NCBI GenBank assembly: GCA_020849535.1
Contig: JADLGB010000011.1
Location: 1-59,016, forward strand
Direction: 5' to 3'
Origin: Candidatus Hydrogenedentota bacterium
GTDB taxonomy: Bacteria; Hydrogenedentota; Hydrogenedentia; Hydrogenedentales; SLHB01
DNA length: 59,016 nucleotides
Below are positions 36,331 through 45,653 of the stretch, piece after piece (positions within the stretch are counted from its first letter, which is position 1; every line of letters begins with the position of its first letter). The notes under the pieces are model-generated. The model was not told the origin of the DNA. It ran no database searches and worked only from the letters and a program-made list of their open reading frames with translations. The position numbers were made by a program, and so were the translations under genes.

Positions 36331-37761
36331 TCAGCGGAGTTGGCGAAGCTTCCGGAGTTTGTTCATCGTGTCCGGACGTTCTTCTGGAGACGCTGCTCCC
36401 TCCGCTTCCGCGATAGGCTGAGGCTCGGGTTGGCCGATGGCCCAGAGGACATCTCCTGATACGCCGCCTGGGCCGTGGAGCGCTACTCCTCCATCATCGT
36501 GGAGGTTTGGTCCGACGCTGTAGAGCACGTAGCCAGCGCCGCGTTTCTCGTACATGAGCGGCGTCCCCGTGTACGGATCGCTTGGGACCTTACCGCCGAG
36601 ATACTGGGTCACGGCATCCAACGCTTCCGGATAGGCCCCGTGCTCCGCGTGATACTGCGAAATCGCCAAACCAACCTCCATGACTGTGGTTTGGGCGACC
36701 ATCCGGTCCAGTGCGTCTATCGAGCGCAGAAGTGCCGGCGTGGTGATTTGGGCTATCGCGTATAGGAAGAAGGGGCCTTCTTCGGCCGCTTCCCTTGCCT
36801 GCTTCAGGAGTTCGCGCCGGTGATTTGGGTCCTTTGCATTCACGGCGTCCGCCATGGCGGCCATAGCCCCTGTCATTTTGAGTTCGTTGAGTCCTGCCCA
36901 TAGACGAGGCGTGCTGTCCACGAGTAGGTCGCTCTTATAGCTGGACTCAGTCATGAGTGCGCGAACGAATCGATCAGGATCGCGGAGTTCTTTCAATTCC
37001 TTGGTGATTGCGGCGACGTTTTCGGCTCCCGGTTCGCCATAAGTCAACACGCGTTGGGAACTGTCGAATGCGATGCCCACGATAGCGATTTGGACAAGCT
37101 GGGCAAGGATTGTCCGGCTCTCTCCCACCGTGCGTGCCAGGCGCAAGGTGGTGTGCTCGTATGTGAGCGCCAGCTCGATACCACCATCGCGCGCCGCGAT
37201 TTCCGCAGCCGCGGCCATGTACCGGGCCAGATTCCGCGCCTCGGCCATCGATTGCAGGGTCGCCTCGGGATCGCTCGTGGGCGATAGAATGCCACCTTCC
37301 ATCCTCGCGGCCTCGAGGGCAACATCCAAACCCGGTTGCGCGGCGGCGAGTTTGCCGCGCACGTATTCCTCGACGACCTCAGGAGTTGGCGGCTGGTCGA
37401 GGCCAAGTGGCCCTGCGACCCCCGCGGGATCGTGCAGCGCCGTATACGGATCGATGCTCTTGTATTCATCGTTTGACTTCGCGATGAGCGACCACGCGTA
37501 ACGGTAGTACCGGCCCGCGTCTTCCTCGGGACTGGGAAGCTCGGCAGTCGCATCGACAATGCTGACGTCGCCAAAGCGCTCGGCAAATGCCGCACGCTGC
37601 GCCACGACCCGACGCCACACTATCTGGTCCAGGATGATGTAGAGCAGAACCAGTGCGATCACGAACACGATCATGTAGCGAATGAACTTCACCATCCGCA
37701 ACGCCCATCGGCGCCTGCGGGTCGGCTTGGGTGACTTCGTGCTCTCATCGGTTTCCATCAT
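36331..37761 (-). CDS. Single-pass membrane protein of unknown function, third gene of an ECF sigma operon
   Basis: 476 aa from ATG 37761 (GAGGTG upstream; ATG 37758 also possible). A very basic N-terminus (PTRRRRWALRMVKF) is followed by one transmembrane helix (YMIVFVIALVLLYIILDQIVW), so about 430 residues lie outside the cytoplasm. These are mostly alpha-helical, with PSPEEDAGRYYRYAWSLI early on and GLAISQYHAEHGAYPEALD near the end. The latter block resembles the periplasmic part of proteins related to pseudopilin-like (type II secretion G) C-terminal segments. No enzyme motif is recognised. It starts 12 nt after the preceding stop. Confidence 0.78.
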   Translation of the reverse strand: MMETDESTKSPKPTRRRRWALRMVKFIRYMIVFVIALVLLYIILDQIVWRRVVAQRAAFAERFGDVSIVDATAELPSPEEDAGRYYRYAWSLIAKSNDEYKSIDPYTALHDPAGVAGPLGLDQPPTPEVVEEYVRGKLAAAQPGLDVALEAARMEGGILSPTSDPEATLQSMAEARNLARYMAAAAEIAARDGGIELALTYEHTTLRLARTVGESRTILAQLVQIAIVGIAFDSSQRVLTYGEPGAENVAAITKELKELRDPDRFVRALMTESSYKSDLLVDSTPRLWAGLNELKMTGAMAAMADAVNAKDPNHRRELLKQAREAAEEGPFFLYAIAQITTPALLRSIDALDRMVAQTTVMEVGLAISQYHAEHGAYPEALDAVTQYLGGKVPSDPYTGTPLMYEKRGAGYVLYSVGPNLHDDGGVALHGPGGVSGDVLWAIGQPEPQPIAEAEGAASPEERPDTMNKLRKLRQLR

Positions 37762-37773
37762 CACACCTCATTT

Positions 37774-38166
37774 CTACATCGCGTCCAACTGCTGCAGGAG
37801 ACTGGATTCCGAAACCCGCTCACGCGGCTTGGGCGGGGTCATGGCCTGGCTTGCCAGGTAGCGGCGGAGTTCCGCATCGGCTTCATCGGGAATGATGTTC
37901 GCGAGTTTCCCCATGATGGTATGTTCACGCAGCCCGCTATAGCGGCCTTGTTCTATCTGGGCCAGCCGAACAGCCGCGTCCCGTTCCGACCACGTGACGG
38001 TGACGAAGGTCAGGGCATACAGCGCCAACGCCCAGCGAAACGTCCTGCGCCATCGCGCCCACTCAAGCGCCCATTCGGACACCGCCCCCGCGAGGACGCG
38101 TTGGCGCAACCGGTCCGGGGGGTGCACCGGCCTGAATTCGCGCAAGCGGCGTTCAATCTCGTCCAT
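37774..38166 (-). CDS. Putative membrane anti-sigma-like protein
   Basis: 130 aa from ATG 38166 (GGAG 9 nt upstream; ATG 38175 is an alternative). The N-terminal cytoplasmic part (MDEIERRLREFRPVHPPDRLRQRVLAG) is followed by one predicted helix (FRWALALYALTFVTVTW) and a soluble C-terminal tail. No zinc-finger HxxxCxxC anti-sigma motif is seen. The role as an anti-sigma factor is inferred only from its overlap with the end of the ECF sigma gene, its size and its topology. Confidence 0.7.
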   Translation of the reverse strand: MDEIERRLREFRPVHPPDRLRQRVLAGAVSEWALEWARWRRTFRWALALYALTFVTVTWSERDAAVRLAQIEQGRYSGLREHTIMGKLANIIPDEADAELRRYLASQAMTPPKPRERVSESSLLQQLDAM

Positions 38167-38731
38167 AGTCTTCATCTCCAAGAAGCTCGCGCAGTTTGGC
38201 CAGGGCGTAACGGCATCGGCTCGCGGCCGTGTTCGCGGAGCCACCCATCACGCGAGCAATCTGGCTGAACGTCATGTCCTGGTAGAATCTCAAGAGGACC
38301 ACCTCGCGCTGCTCCACGGGCAACGCCGAAAGGGCCTCGTTCATCTGTTGGGCCCGCTCCGCTTCGGCGAGCGGCTCGATGGACTCCAGGACCGCCGGCT
38401 TGGCGATGCGATCCCTCGAACGCTCCCGCACCTCGAGGCGACGGAGTCGGTCGTACGCAGCGTTCCGCGCGGCGCGGTAGATGTATCCCACGGGGTTGCG
38501 CAATCCAAAGAAACCCTGCTGACGGGCCAACGCACGCTCGAACACTTCGTGCACGACGTCCTCCGCATCCGCCGCATCGTACAAGATAGCAAGAACGTAC
38601 GCGTACAACCCCGCCGCATGTTGGTCATACAGCGCGGCGATTGATCCTTGTTCACGTGCGCTCGCTGTGCTCCCCAGTTTAGTTACTCCCCCGCGCACAG
38701 GCGCCGCGGCTATGACACCTTCTGTAGACAT
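38153..38731 (-). CDS. ECF-type RNA polymerase sigma factor
   Basis: 192 aa from ATG 38731 (AGGGTG upstream). Region 2 is LYDQHAAGLYAYVLAILYDAADAEDVVHEVFERAL, including the DAEDVVHEVF core-binding and -10 recognition block. Region 4 is LSALPVEQREVVLLRFYQDMTFSQIARVMG followed by NTAASRCRYALAKLRELL. It directs RNA polymerase to its own promoter set. The gene order sigma, small membrane protein, large membrane protein suggests signal-dependent release at the membrane. Confidence 0.93.
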   Translation of the reverse strand: MSTEGVIAAAPVRGGVTKLGSTASAREQGSIAALYDQHAAGLYAYVLAILYDAADAEDVVHEVFERALARQQGFFGLRNPVGYIYRAARNAAYDRLRRLEVRERSRDRIAKPAVLESIEPLAEAERAQQMNEALSALPVEQREVVLLRFYQDMTFSQIARVMGGSANTAASRCRYALAKLRELLGDEDYGRD

Positions 38732-38931
38732 CGTCACCCTATTAACGCGCGAAGGCGCCCGATTTGTCTAGCCGGGGGAGAGCGGGGGGGAGATTCGCGG
38801 GTCGCGAGGGCGGCGAGCCCTGTCAAAATGATAGCTTATGCGCCCCAGCCGCGGGGGAAGCTGGCGAGAGATCCTCGTTGATTGCGCTGGGACCGACAGT
38901 TAATGCACCGGGCATTTGTACCACGCAGGTG

Positions 38932-39948
38932 TCAGCCCTTCCTGTCACCTCGCCGGTCGATGCGTTCACCTGGCTTGGGCGCCCATCGCTTACCGTCCGG
39001 AGTGAGGGAAACCCACTCGTGCTGCTGCTTCCTGCAGTTGATCGTGATCAGTTTGCCGCCTTTGGGCAGGATTTCGACCCCGTATCCACCTGCACCAGTT
39101 GCGCGTCCATAGACAAGTTCAACGCCATCAATAGCACCGGAGTAGTCATTGACGTGATCGTGTCCACAAAAACACGCGGTCACCCCGATGGACCTCAGGA
39201 ATGGAAGCGCCGAACCATCCTCATCCGCGGTGCAGGGTTCTTCCCCGATGACTCCGGCCGCGGTGCCATCTTTCCAGACCGTGTCGTACTGCTTCAACGG
39301 AATGTGGAAGAACGCGGTGCGAGGCACGGGCGGCGCACTCGCCGCGATCAAATCCGACTGAAGTTGAGGCGCGATCTTGACGCCGCTCTCATGTGAATTC
39401 AGACAGAGCAATTGCCAGACACGGCGCTTCCGACTGTCCAGAATGTCAATGACATAATTCCCATCGGTCGCGGCGCCGCGGTAGAACGAGTTCTTCGCGT
39501 TCTCGAACGCGTTATGGCCCACCACATAGTCGGGAAGCTGGTCGTGGTTGCCCCACACGAAGCCCCATGGGACGCCCAACGCTTCCATGCGTTCGATGGC
39601 GGACCGCATGTATGTTTCCCCCATCCCATCGCGATTCTCCGGCCACAAGTCGCCTGTCGCCATCACGAGGTCCGGTTTGGCCGCTTTCACCAGTTTCTGC
39701 ATCGTTTCACTGGTTTGCCGGTCAACCTCGTGGTGATGCACTTCATCCGCGAAGAGGTGCAGGTCCGTGAACTGCAAAATGCGAAACCGCGTGGAGTGCG
39801 GAATCGTCAATTGAGCAACGCCATATGCTTTTCCGGATTCCGCGCACGCGCGTTCCTCGGGGAAAACCGCTGAACCAAGCAGCACGGCCCCGGCCGACGC
39901 CGCACCTGCTTTGAGAAAAGCCCTTCTCGTAAGTCGACCATCCATCAT
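38932..39948 (-). CDS. Tat-exported calcineurin-like metallophosphoesterase
   Basis: 338 aa from ATG 39948, with GGAGG 8 nt upstream. A Tat signal (LTRRAFLKAGAASAGAVLLG) is followed by the metal-binding motifs of the superfamily: LQFTDLHLF (D-x-H), MATGDLWPE (GD), VWGNHDQL (GNHD) and CGHDHVNDY (GHDH). It hydrolyses phosphate mono- or diesters in the periplasm; it resembles the PPP-like phosphoesterases often annotated as PurA-type or 3',5'-cyclic nucleotide phosphodiesterase relatives, but the substrate is unknown. Confidence 0.93.
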   Translation of the reverse strand: MMDGRLTRRAFLKAGAASAGAVLLGSAVFPEERACAESGKAYGVAQLTIPHSTRFRILQFTDLHLFADEVHHHEVDRQTSETMQKLVKAAKPDLVMATGDLWPENRDGMGETYMRSAIERMEALGVPWGFVWGNHDQLPDYVVGHNAFENAKNSFYRGAATDGNYVIDILDSRKRRVWQLLCLNSHESGVKIAPQLQSDLIAASAPPVPRTAFFHIPLKQYDTVWKDGTAAGVIGEEPCTADEDGSALPFLRSIGVTACFCGHDHVNDYSGAIDGVELVYGRATGAGGYGVEILPKGGKLITINCRKQQHEWVSLTPDGKRWAPKPGERIDRRGDRKG

Positions 39949-40126
39949 CGGCGCCCCTCCAAATGGAAATAGGGAACGAGCGTGAGACCTCGCGCCACAC
40001 AACCACCACAAACTTAGGCGGCTCAGAGCCAGCTTCAGCGGTTTCTAACGCAAATGCATACAATCTCGCTAAAGTGATACACCTTCACAAACCCCCTGCA
40101 AACATTGGCGGGAAATGAGGTGTAAG

Positions 40127-40198
40127 CGCCCCGACCGCGAATCGAACGCGGATTTAATCCTTAGGAGGGACTCGTTCTATCCATTGAACTATCGGGGC
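40127..40198 (-). tRNA. tRNA-Arg (anticodon CCU)
   Basis: 72 nt without encoded CCA. The acceptor stem GCCCCGA pairs with TCGGGGC, the D-arm is GTTC...GAAC, the anticodon stem AGTCC/GGATT encloses the loop CTCCTAA (anticodon CCU, reading AGG), and the T-arm is CCGCG-TTCGATT-CGCGG. The discriminator base is G. It is similar in layout to bacterial argW-type genes. Confidence 0.95.
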
Positions 40199-40259
40199 CC
40201 TGTGAGAGCGGTAGTAATACCGTCTTTAGGCAGGAGAAGTCAACCTGTTGCCGGGCGTC

Positions 40260-40289
40260 TTGACTCGCTTCTCGCGCGCGGGCCATACT
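40260..40289 (+). promoter_or_regulatory. Probable sigma-70 promoter of the DUF1080 gene
   Basis: TTGACT (-35, 40260-40265), an 18-bp spacer and CATACT (-10, 40284-40289), 31 nt upstream of the start codon. Confidence 0.5.
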
Positions 40290-40320
40290 GCGTGGGTTTC
40301 TCATTGGAAGGAGGATCATT

Positions 40321-41331
40321 ATGAAACGGACAAGTTGCGTAGTGGCGTGCGCGTTGTTTTGTGTCGCGGCGGTGGCGGCGTTTGGGCAGGATCCAGCGCC
40401 CTTCCTGGACCGCTGGGCGTTGACGATTCCCGGCGGCGGGGCAGGGTGGCTCGGCGTCACGCAGCAGGATGGCTACCTGGATGCCAGTATCCTCTGGGGC
40501 GGCGGCAGTGTTGTGCCCGTCGAGAGCGTGTATCTCGTCGGCGACACTCTGTATCTGACACGCGCAAGCGCGGTGGAGCGCAAGGATGCGGCGGGCAAAG
40601 TGGTCCGTGTACAAACATTCACGGAGACTATCACCGCAAAGGTCAATGGGGACAGTATCACGCTGACGCGCACCAAGCCGAACACTAACGGTCTGGGAGT
40701 CGAGACGAGCGAGTTCTCGGGGAAGCGCATCGCACCGCTGCCTGCAGCGCCGGATTTGTCGAAGGTGAAGTTCGGCGATCCCATCGAGTTGTTCAATGGC
40801 AAGAACCTCGATGGCTGGGAACTCACCAACGCAGGTCAGATCAATGGGTGGCGCGCCGAGAACGGACTGCTCATCAATGATCCCGTGCAGGAAGAGGGCA
40901 AGCCTCACAAGTCTTACGGCAACCTGCGCACGAAGGGCGAGTTCGAGGACTTCAATCTCAAATTGGAAGTAAACGTCCCGCAGAAAGGGAACAGCGGCAT
41001 CTACTTGCGCGGCATCTATGAAGTGCAGGTGGAAGACAGCTTCGGCAAGCCCCTGGACCCGCACAACATGGGTGGTATCTACAGCCGTGTCACGCCGCTC
41101 GTCAGCGCGGAGAAGCCCGCAGGCGAATGGCAAACCTATGACATCACGCTGTGCGATCGCCACGTGACGGTGAAATTGAATGGCAAAACCATTCATGACA
41201 ACGCGCCGCTGGAAGGATGCACGGGCGGGGCCATGACCTCGGATGAATTCAAGCCGGGCCCGATTTACTTGCAGGGCGACCACACCGGCGTCTCGTACCG
41301 CAATATCGTATTGACTCCTATCGTTAAGTAG
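40321..41331 (+). CDS. Secreted DUF1080 (3-keto-disaccharide hydrolase-like) protein
   Basis: 336 aa with an AAGGAGG ribosome-binding site and signal peptide (MKRTSCVVACALFCVAAVAAFG). Residues about 20-135 are an N-terminal beta domain with no family name known to me. The C-terminal part (about 155-336) is DUF1080: LFNGKNLDGWEL, GNLRTKGEFEDFNLKLEVNV, NSGIYLRGIYEVQVEDSFG, then KLNGKTIHDNA and YLQGDHTGVSYRNIVL. This jelly-roll family is related to glucanase-like lectin folds and includes proteins now called 3-keto-disaccharide hydrolases. The Gfo/Idh/MocA enzyme at the window start is a typical partner family, which is inference. Confidence 0.93.
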   Translation: MKRTSCVVACALFCVAAVAAFGQDPAPFLDRWALTIPGGGAGWLGVTQQDGYLDASILWGGGSVVPVESVYLVGDTLYLTRASAVERKDAAGKVVRVQTFTETITAKVNGDSITLTRTKPNTNGLGVETSEFSGKRIAPLPAAPDLSKVKFGDPIELFNGKNLDGWELTNAGQINGWRAENGLLINDPVQEEGKPHKSYGNLRTKGEFEDFNLKLEVNVPQKGNSGIYLRGIYEVQVEDSFGKPLDPHNMGGIYSRVTPLVSAEKPAGEWQTYDITLCDRHVTVKLNGKTIHDNAPLEGCTGGAMTSDEFKPGPIYLQGDHTGVSYRNIVLTPIVK

Positions 41332-41364
41332 AGGCCGTGGCTTGCGGCTGCCAGACCTTGGCGG

Positions 41365-41394
41365 GGCCGTCCCTATCTCTGTGAAGGGGCGGCC
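41365..41394 (+). terminator. Hairpin after the DUF1080 gene
   Basis: GGCCGTCCC (41365-41373) pairs with GGGGCGGCC (41386-41394) with one G-T pair, 34 nt after the stop. There is no clear U-tract. Confidence 0.45.
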
Positions 41395-41471
41395 TCCGCA
41401 TTTCCGCCCCCGCATGTCGCTTTCATGTACTGAATAAACGCTTCCCCCTCATCACTGAAGCCGCGTCGGCA

Positions 41472-41502
41472 TTGGCATCAATGCCCCCTTTGCGTGTATA
41501 CT
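41472..41502 (+). promoter_or_regulatory. Possible promoter of the alkaline phosphatase gene
   Basis: TTGGCA (41472-41477) and TATACT (41497-41502) with a long 19-bp spacer. TATACT is a strong -10, the spacing is sub-optimal. Confidence 0.35.
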
Positions 41503-41563
41503 TTTTCGACTTGTGTTTGGTGTCGGCATTTCGTGCCGTATCGTTACCATGGAGACGAACCAG

Positions 41564-42913
41564 ATGTTCAGGTTAGTAACTTTAAGTGTTTTGTTGTTCG
41601 GTCTGTGCGCGGTGAGTTTTGCGCAGGAGGCGGCGCCGACCGGTCCACGCGCGAAGAACATCATCGTGATGATTGCCGATGGCTGGGGTTTCAACCACGT
41701 GGAGGCTACGGATTACTACCAGTATGGCGAGTTGGGTCAGCAAGTCTACGAGCGGGAATTCAAGCTCTACGGAATGGACACGCACTCCGCTTCTGGCCAG
41801 CCCTACGATCCCGAAAAGGCGTGGGCGGATTTCGCGTGGGTGAAGGAAGGCGCGACCGATTCGGCCGCATCGGCGACAGCCATGTCTACGGGGTCGAAGA
41901 CCGTCAACGGTGCCATTGGCGTCGATGAGAAAGAGCAACCCCTGGAGCACATCGCCGATGTCGCGGAGAAGAAAGGCAAGGCAACCGGCGTCATTACTTC
42001 TGTCTTGTTGAGTCACGCGACCCCCGCGGGTTTCAGCGCGCACGATCGCAGCCGCGGCAACTACGAAGAGATATCGAAAGAAATGATCAACCGGAGCGGG
42101 CTCGATGTGATCATGGGTTGCGGCCATCCCGACTTCGACAAGGACGGCAAACCCCTTCCCGAAGGTGCGGAGAAGTCCTATCGCTACGTCGGCGGTGAAG
42201 ACACCTGGAAGCAGCTTCTCGCCGGACAGGCGGGCGCCGACTGTGATGGAGACGGCGCCGCGGACCCGTGGTCCCTCGTGCAGACGCGTGAGGCGTTTCT
42301 GGCATTGGCCAACGGCGAGACGCCCAAGAGGGTGGTGGGTGTAGTCCCGGTGCAAACGTCGCTGCAAGTGGAGCGCAAACGCGATGACAATCCTGCGGAC
42401 GATACGCCGTTCCAGGATCCGCTGTTGGAGACCGTACCCACGCTGGCGGAGATGTCCCTGGCCGCGATTAACGTGCTCGACAACGATCCCGACGGGTTCT
42501 TCCTGATGATTGAAGGTGGGGCTGTAGACTGGGCGAGCCATGCCGGGCATGCACCGCGCATGATCGAAGAAATGATCGACTACAACAAGGCAGTCGAAGC
42601 GGTCGTCGCGTGGGTTGAGAAGAATAGCAATTGGAGCGAGACCCTGGTCGTCGTTACGGGCGACCACGAGTGCGGCTATCTTACGGGGCCTGATTCAGAT
42701 CCCGAATACAAGGCCGTGGTCAACAATGGCAAGGGTAACCTTCCTGGCACAAAGTTCAACAAGGGCAGCCACACCAACAGCCTCATTCCGATTTATGTAA
42801 AGGGAGTCGGCGCGGAACTGTTTGAAGCCGCGGTTATTGGCACAGACCCGAAACGTGGTCCGTACATAGACAACACGACCATCGGAATTGCGGGGAAGAA
42901 GCTGATCGAATAG
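41564..42913 (+). CDS. Alkaline phosphatase (PhoA-type superfamily)
   Basis: 449 aa from ATG 41564 (GGAG 9 nt upstream; ATG 41549 in frame). Signal peptide MFRLVTLSVLLFGLCAVSFA. IIVMIADGWG holds the first metal ligand, EGATDSAASATAMSTG carries the nucleophile Ser100 in the D-S-A motif, SHATPAGFSAHD and DWASHAGH the middle ligands, and VVTGDHECGYLT and GSHTNSLIPIYVKG the last His residues. It releases phosphate from monoesters in the periplasm. Followed by a good terminator; it appears monocistronic. Confidence 0.95.
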   Translation: MFRLVTLSVLLFGLCAVSFAQEAAPTGPRAKNIIVMIADGWGFNHVEATDYYQYGELGQQVYEREFKLYGMDTHSASGQPYDPEKAWADFAWVKEGATDSAASATAMSTGSKTVNGAIGVDEKEQPLEHIADVAEKKGKATGVITSVLLSHATPAGFSAHDRSRGNYEEISKEMINRSGLDVIMGCGHPDFDKDGKPLPEGAEKSYRYVGGEDTWKQLLAGQAGADCDGDGAADPWSLVQTREAFLALANGETPKRVVGVVPVQTSLQVERKRDDNPADDTPFQDPLLETVPTLAEMSLAAINVLDNDPDGFFLMIEGGAVDWASHAGHAPRMIEEMIDYNKAVEAVVAWVEKNSNWSETLVVVTGDHECGYLTGPDSDPEYKAVVNNGKGNLPGTKFNKGSHTNSLIPIYVKGVGAELFEAAVIGTDPKRGPYIDNTTIGIAGKKLIE

Positions 42914-42934
42914 CGGCCGCAGATGTATGAAATG

Positions 42935-42980
42935 ACCCGGCAGACCCCCATCGCGCGGAGGTCTGCCGGGTCTTCTGTTT
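42935..42980 (+). terminator. Rho-independent-like terminator after alkaline phosphatase
   Basis: Perfect 12-bp stem ACCCGGCAGACC (42935-42946) with GGTCTGCCGGGT (42960-42971), followed by CTTCTGTTTT. Confidence 0.8.
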
Positions 42981-43035
42981 TGGTGCGTTCTTGCCGAGTC
43001 TGATAAGCTGCTTCGCACCTACTCGGAGATTCGCC

Positions 43036-45579
43036 ATGGCAAACGGCACAGTACCCGTATTCCCAATCCGCCGGTGGATCCTTTGTCTCACGCCAGTTCT
43101 TATTTTCTCGACTGCTTTCGGAGCTGAAGTCCAGGGCGCGCTCGTGAATCACGCCGCGGACTACACCTTTGGCTACTATCCCTACGGATGGCGCGGGCAG
43201 AGTCCGCGGGGCGACCGCATATACGCAATACAGACCAACCGCTATGCCTTGACGATCAACACGAGCACAGGCCGCATCGAGAGACTGGGCCCCATTCATG
43301 ATGCGCCTTCCGCCTTCGCCGCCGCGCAGCAGGGCAACGAACTCCTGGATACGCTTCCGTCGCTCGATCTTACGTTTGAAGTGCATGTGGGCGGTGTTTC
43401 GTATACGGTGACTCAAGGGAGTGCAAAGCACGACGACGTAATCCTGCAGCGCATTGGAAAGTACTTGCAGCATGTCGAGGTGCGCAATCTCGTGCTACGC
43501 GCGCCCGATGGAACGGCGTTTACCCAAGGGCTCGCATGGTTCGAAGTATACGCATGGCCCGACCGGCTGTCGGTTATCTTTCACGTCGAGGGTGATACCG
43601 CTCGCGATTGCGAAATCCGCATTGTTCTAGGGGACAGCGAATACCGCCTTGAAACGGAGCACGAAGAGGGGCATCGCATCCTCACGGCAGGAGATCGTGC
43701 GTTGGCCGTTTTGTCGCCGGATCCGAATGGCGCCGTGATGACAGAGGTGGACGGACACCTAATGCTGACAGAGCCATGCGCGGGCAACGGCGCGTGTTCG
43801 GCGGCCTTGGTAGTTGTGCCAGCGACACGAGAGGACGTGAGGGAACTCGCGCGCCGGGAATGGGAGTTCATGCGTTCACAGGCCGCGAAGCCAGGTCTCG
43901 CTGCAGACGGGATCAGTCCGTACGCCGAATCCTTGCCGGTTTCATACGATCCCATTGTCGGATGGCATCGGGTTGTGCTCGGCTCGAACCCGGACAAAGA
44001 TATCACCGAACGGGTCCGCGTGCTTCTGAGCAATGAGAGTGACATGCCCTCAACGTTTCGACTCTGCTTTGCGAAGGACGGAGGAGGTTACTCCATCACG
44101 GGTATGAGTCCCATGTTGCGTGATGCGGAGGGACTGCCCATTGGATTGCCCGTGCAAATATCCAAGAACTGGCACTGCAAGCCGCCATGGTTCAATGGCC
44201 TTGCGGTGGTCGACCTTGAGCCGCGGTCCAGCCAGGAATTCGAGTTCACCTTGGCCTATGCGACATGGGGCGGCGTGCCTGCTGTTTCACACGCCCAACT
44301 CTGTCTCGTGGGGTGGGGCACAAACCAGCAGTGGGATCAGATGGCGATAGGCTCCTTTGGCGAGAGCATCTGCTATGACCCGGACGTGAATCTGAACCGC
44401 TCCATGATCGACGACATGCGGCCACTCATGGTCTGGGGGATGGGCAAGCAGCCGAACGTGAAATGGAGTTGGACCCACAATGTCGGCGGCGGCGACTTTC
44501 TCGTTAGGTATCAGCAAGGGAAACAACAGTATCTCAAACGCCAGAAAACGCTCTACGAATCGTACGGCCCGGTCTTGAGCGATGTGACGTATGCGGGAGA
44601 AACGCCGGACGGAAGTATCCAGTCAGTCATCCGCACGCAAAGCTGGCGCTCGGATGACTACGTGCGCGGACTGTACACGCTGCATTACGACGTCAAGCGC
44701 CACATTGAGTCCATTGACCGCATCGCCTTCTTTCAACTCGGCGCTGATCGCTACAACGGGAATCTGTTCGACAGCTTGTCGCGCGGCACGAAAAACGGAT
44801 TAACGGAGGCCTGGGCTCCCGCGATGGGTGGCAGGCAGTACTCGCGCCGTGGCCTTCCGCTCGACGGGGATCAGCCTTGGCTCGCTATGACCGGCGCGCG
44901 CAAGAACCCGCCCCCCCACATCGATGCGGAGGATCAGGGCGCCTGGGCTAATCGCGGTCTCATCGTCCGCGGCTGGAAGGCACGGCTCGGCGGTCGCGAC
45001 GTCACGCAGCCGCACTACTCGGTCTTCGGGACAGAAGACGGCGGCATCCCAAGCGCTCTTATCGAACTATCGCCGCCCGCAGAAGTGACCCGCCTGGAGG
45101 CTGGTGACTTCCTCGAGGCGCAAGTCGAGATGCTGGTCCTACCTCAGCGGGCGGGAGATTACTACGGGCCGAATGAGGGACTGCGCGCCGCACTCGAAGA
45201 GCATCCCGACGACTGGCATCTGGTGTATCGCGAGGCTTCTCGGAATCCAGCACGCATCACGGCGCGTGCAGGCTCCGTCGAAGGTATCTTCCCTGCCATC
45301 GTGCGTGCGACGCAGAATGGGACCCGCGCAGAATTCACGTTGAGCGGAGGTGTAGGATACGTGCCCATCACGAACACTGGGGTTGCGTCGAGAGGACCCT
45401 TTGCTCTTTCGCGAAGTATGAACGGCACGCAGGAGGTATTCAGCGAGGCCAGCGCGTCGGGCAATGACTGGTGGCAGTGCACCTATCGTCCTGAATCCCA
45501 GACCTACGATCTGACTTTCACACTACCTACCGAAATTACAGATGACGAGACCGCGTGGGTCTGGAGTCTCTCCCGATAG
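43036..45579 (+). CDS. Large secreted protein of unknown family
   Basis: 847 aa from ATG 43036 (GGAG 7 nt upstream), with a signal peptide (RRWILCLTPVLIFSTAFGAE). No family is recognised. The sequence is rich in aromatic residues and beta-strand patterns (FEVHVGGVSYTVTQG, WFEVYAWPDRLSVIFHVEGD, DLEPRSSQEFEFTLAYA), resembling carbohydrate-active beta-sandwich proteins. A later section (SWRSDDYVRGLYTLHYDVKRHIESIDRIAFFQLGADRYNG) could be a catalytic or substrate-binding part. Without recognisable motifs, only secretion and a likely role outside the cell can be inferred. The O-methyltransferase begins 74 nt downstream. Confidence 0.75.
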   Translation: MANGTVPVFPIRRWILCLTPVLIFSTAFGAEVQGALVNHAADYTFGYYPYGWRGQSPRGDRIYAIQTNRYALTINTSTGRIERLGPIHDAPSAFAAAQQGNELLDTLPSLDLTFEVHVGGVSYTVTQGSAKHDDVILQRIGKYLQHVEVRNLVLRAPDGTAFTQGLAWFEVYAWPDRLSVIFHVEGDTARDCEIRIVLGDSEYRLETEHEEGHRILTAGDRALAVLSPDPNGAVMTEVDGHLMLTEPCAGNGACSAALVVVPATREDVRELARREWEFMRSQAAKPGLAADGISPYAESLPVSYDPIVGWHRVVLGSNPDKDITERVRVLLSNESDMPSTFRLCFAKDGGGYSITGMSPMLRDAEGLPIGLPVQISKNWHCKPPWFNGLAVVDLEPRSSQEFEFTLAYATWGGVPAVSHAQLCLVGWGTNQQWDQMAIGSFGESICYDPDVNLNRSMIDDMRPLMVWGMGKQPNVKWSWTHNVGGGDFLVRYQQGKQQYLKRQKTLYESYGPVLSDVTYAGETPDGSIQSVIRTQSWRSDDYVRGLYTLHYDVKRHIESIDRIAFFQLGADRYNGNLFDSLSRGTKNGLTEAWAPAMGGRQYSRRGLPLDGDQPWLAMTGARKNPPPHIDAEDQGAWANRGLIVRGWKARLGGRDVTQPHYSVFGTEDGGIPSALIELSPPAEVTRLEAGDFLEAQVEMLVLPQRAGDYYGPNEGLRAALEEHPDDWHLVYREASRNPARITARAGSVEGIFPAIVRATQNGTRAEFTLSGGVGYVPITNTGVASRGPFALSRSMNGTQEVFSEASASGNDWWQCTYRPESQTYDLTFTLPTEITDDETAWVWSLSR

Positions 45580-45653
45580 GACAGCCGGTCGCGAAGTGTG
45601 GCATACTCCCGCTTTCAAGATCCCGATTACGACGATGCGTTGAGGTGAGAACA

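Noticed and set aside
40127..40198. tRNA-Arg considered as an integration site
   Set aside because: No integrase gene nearby and no duplicated tRNA 3' end seen within the window.
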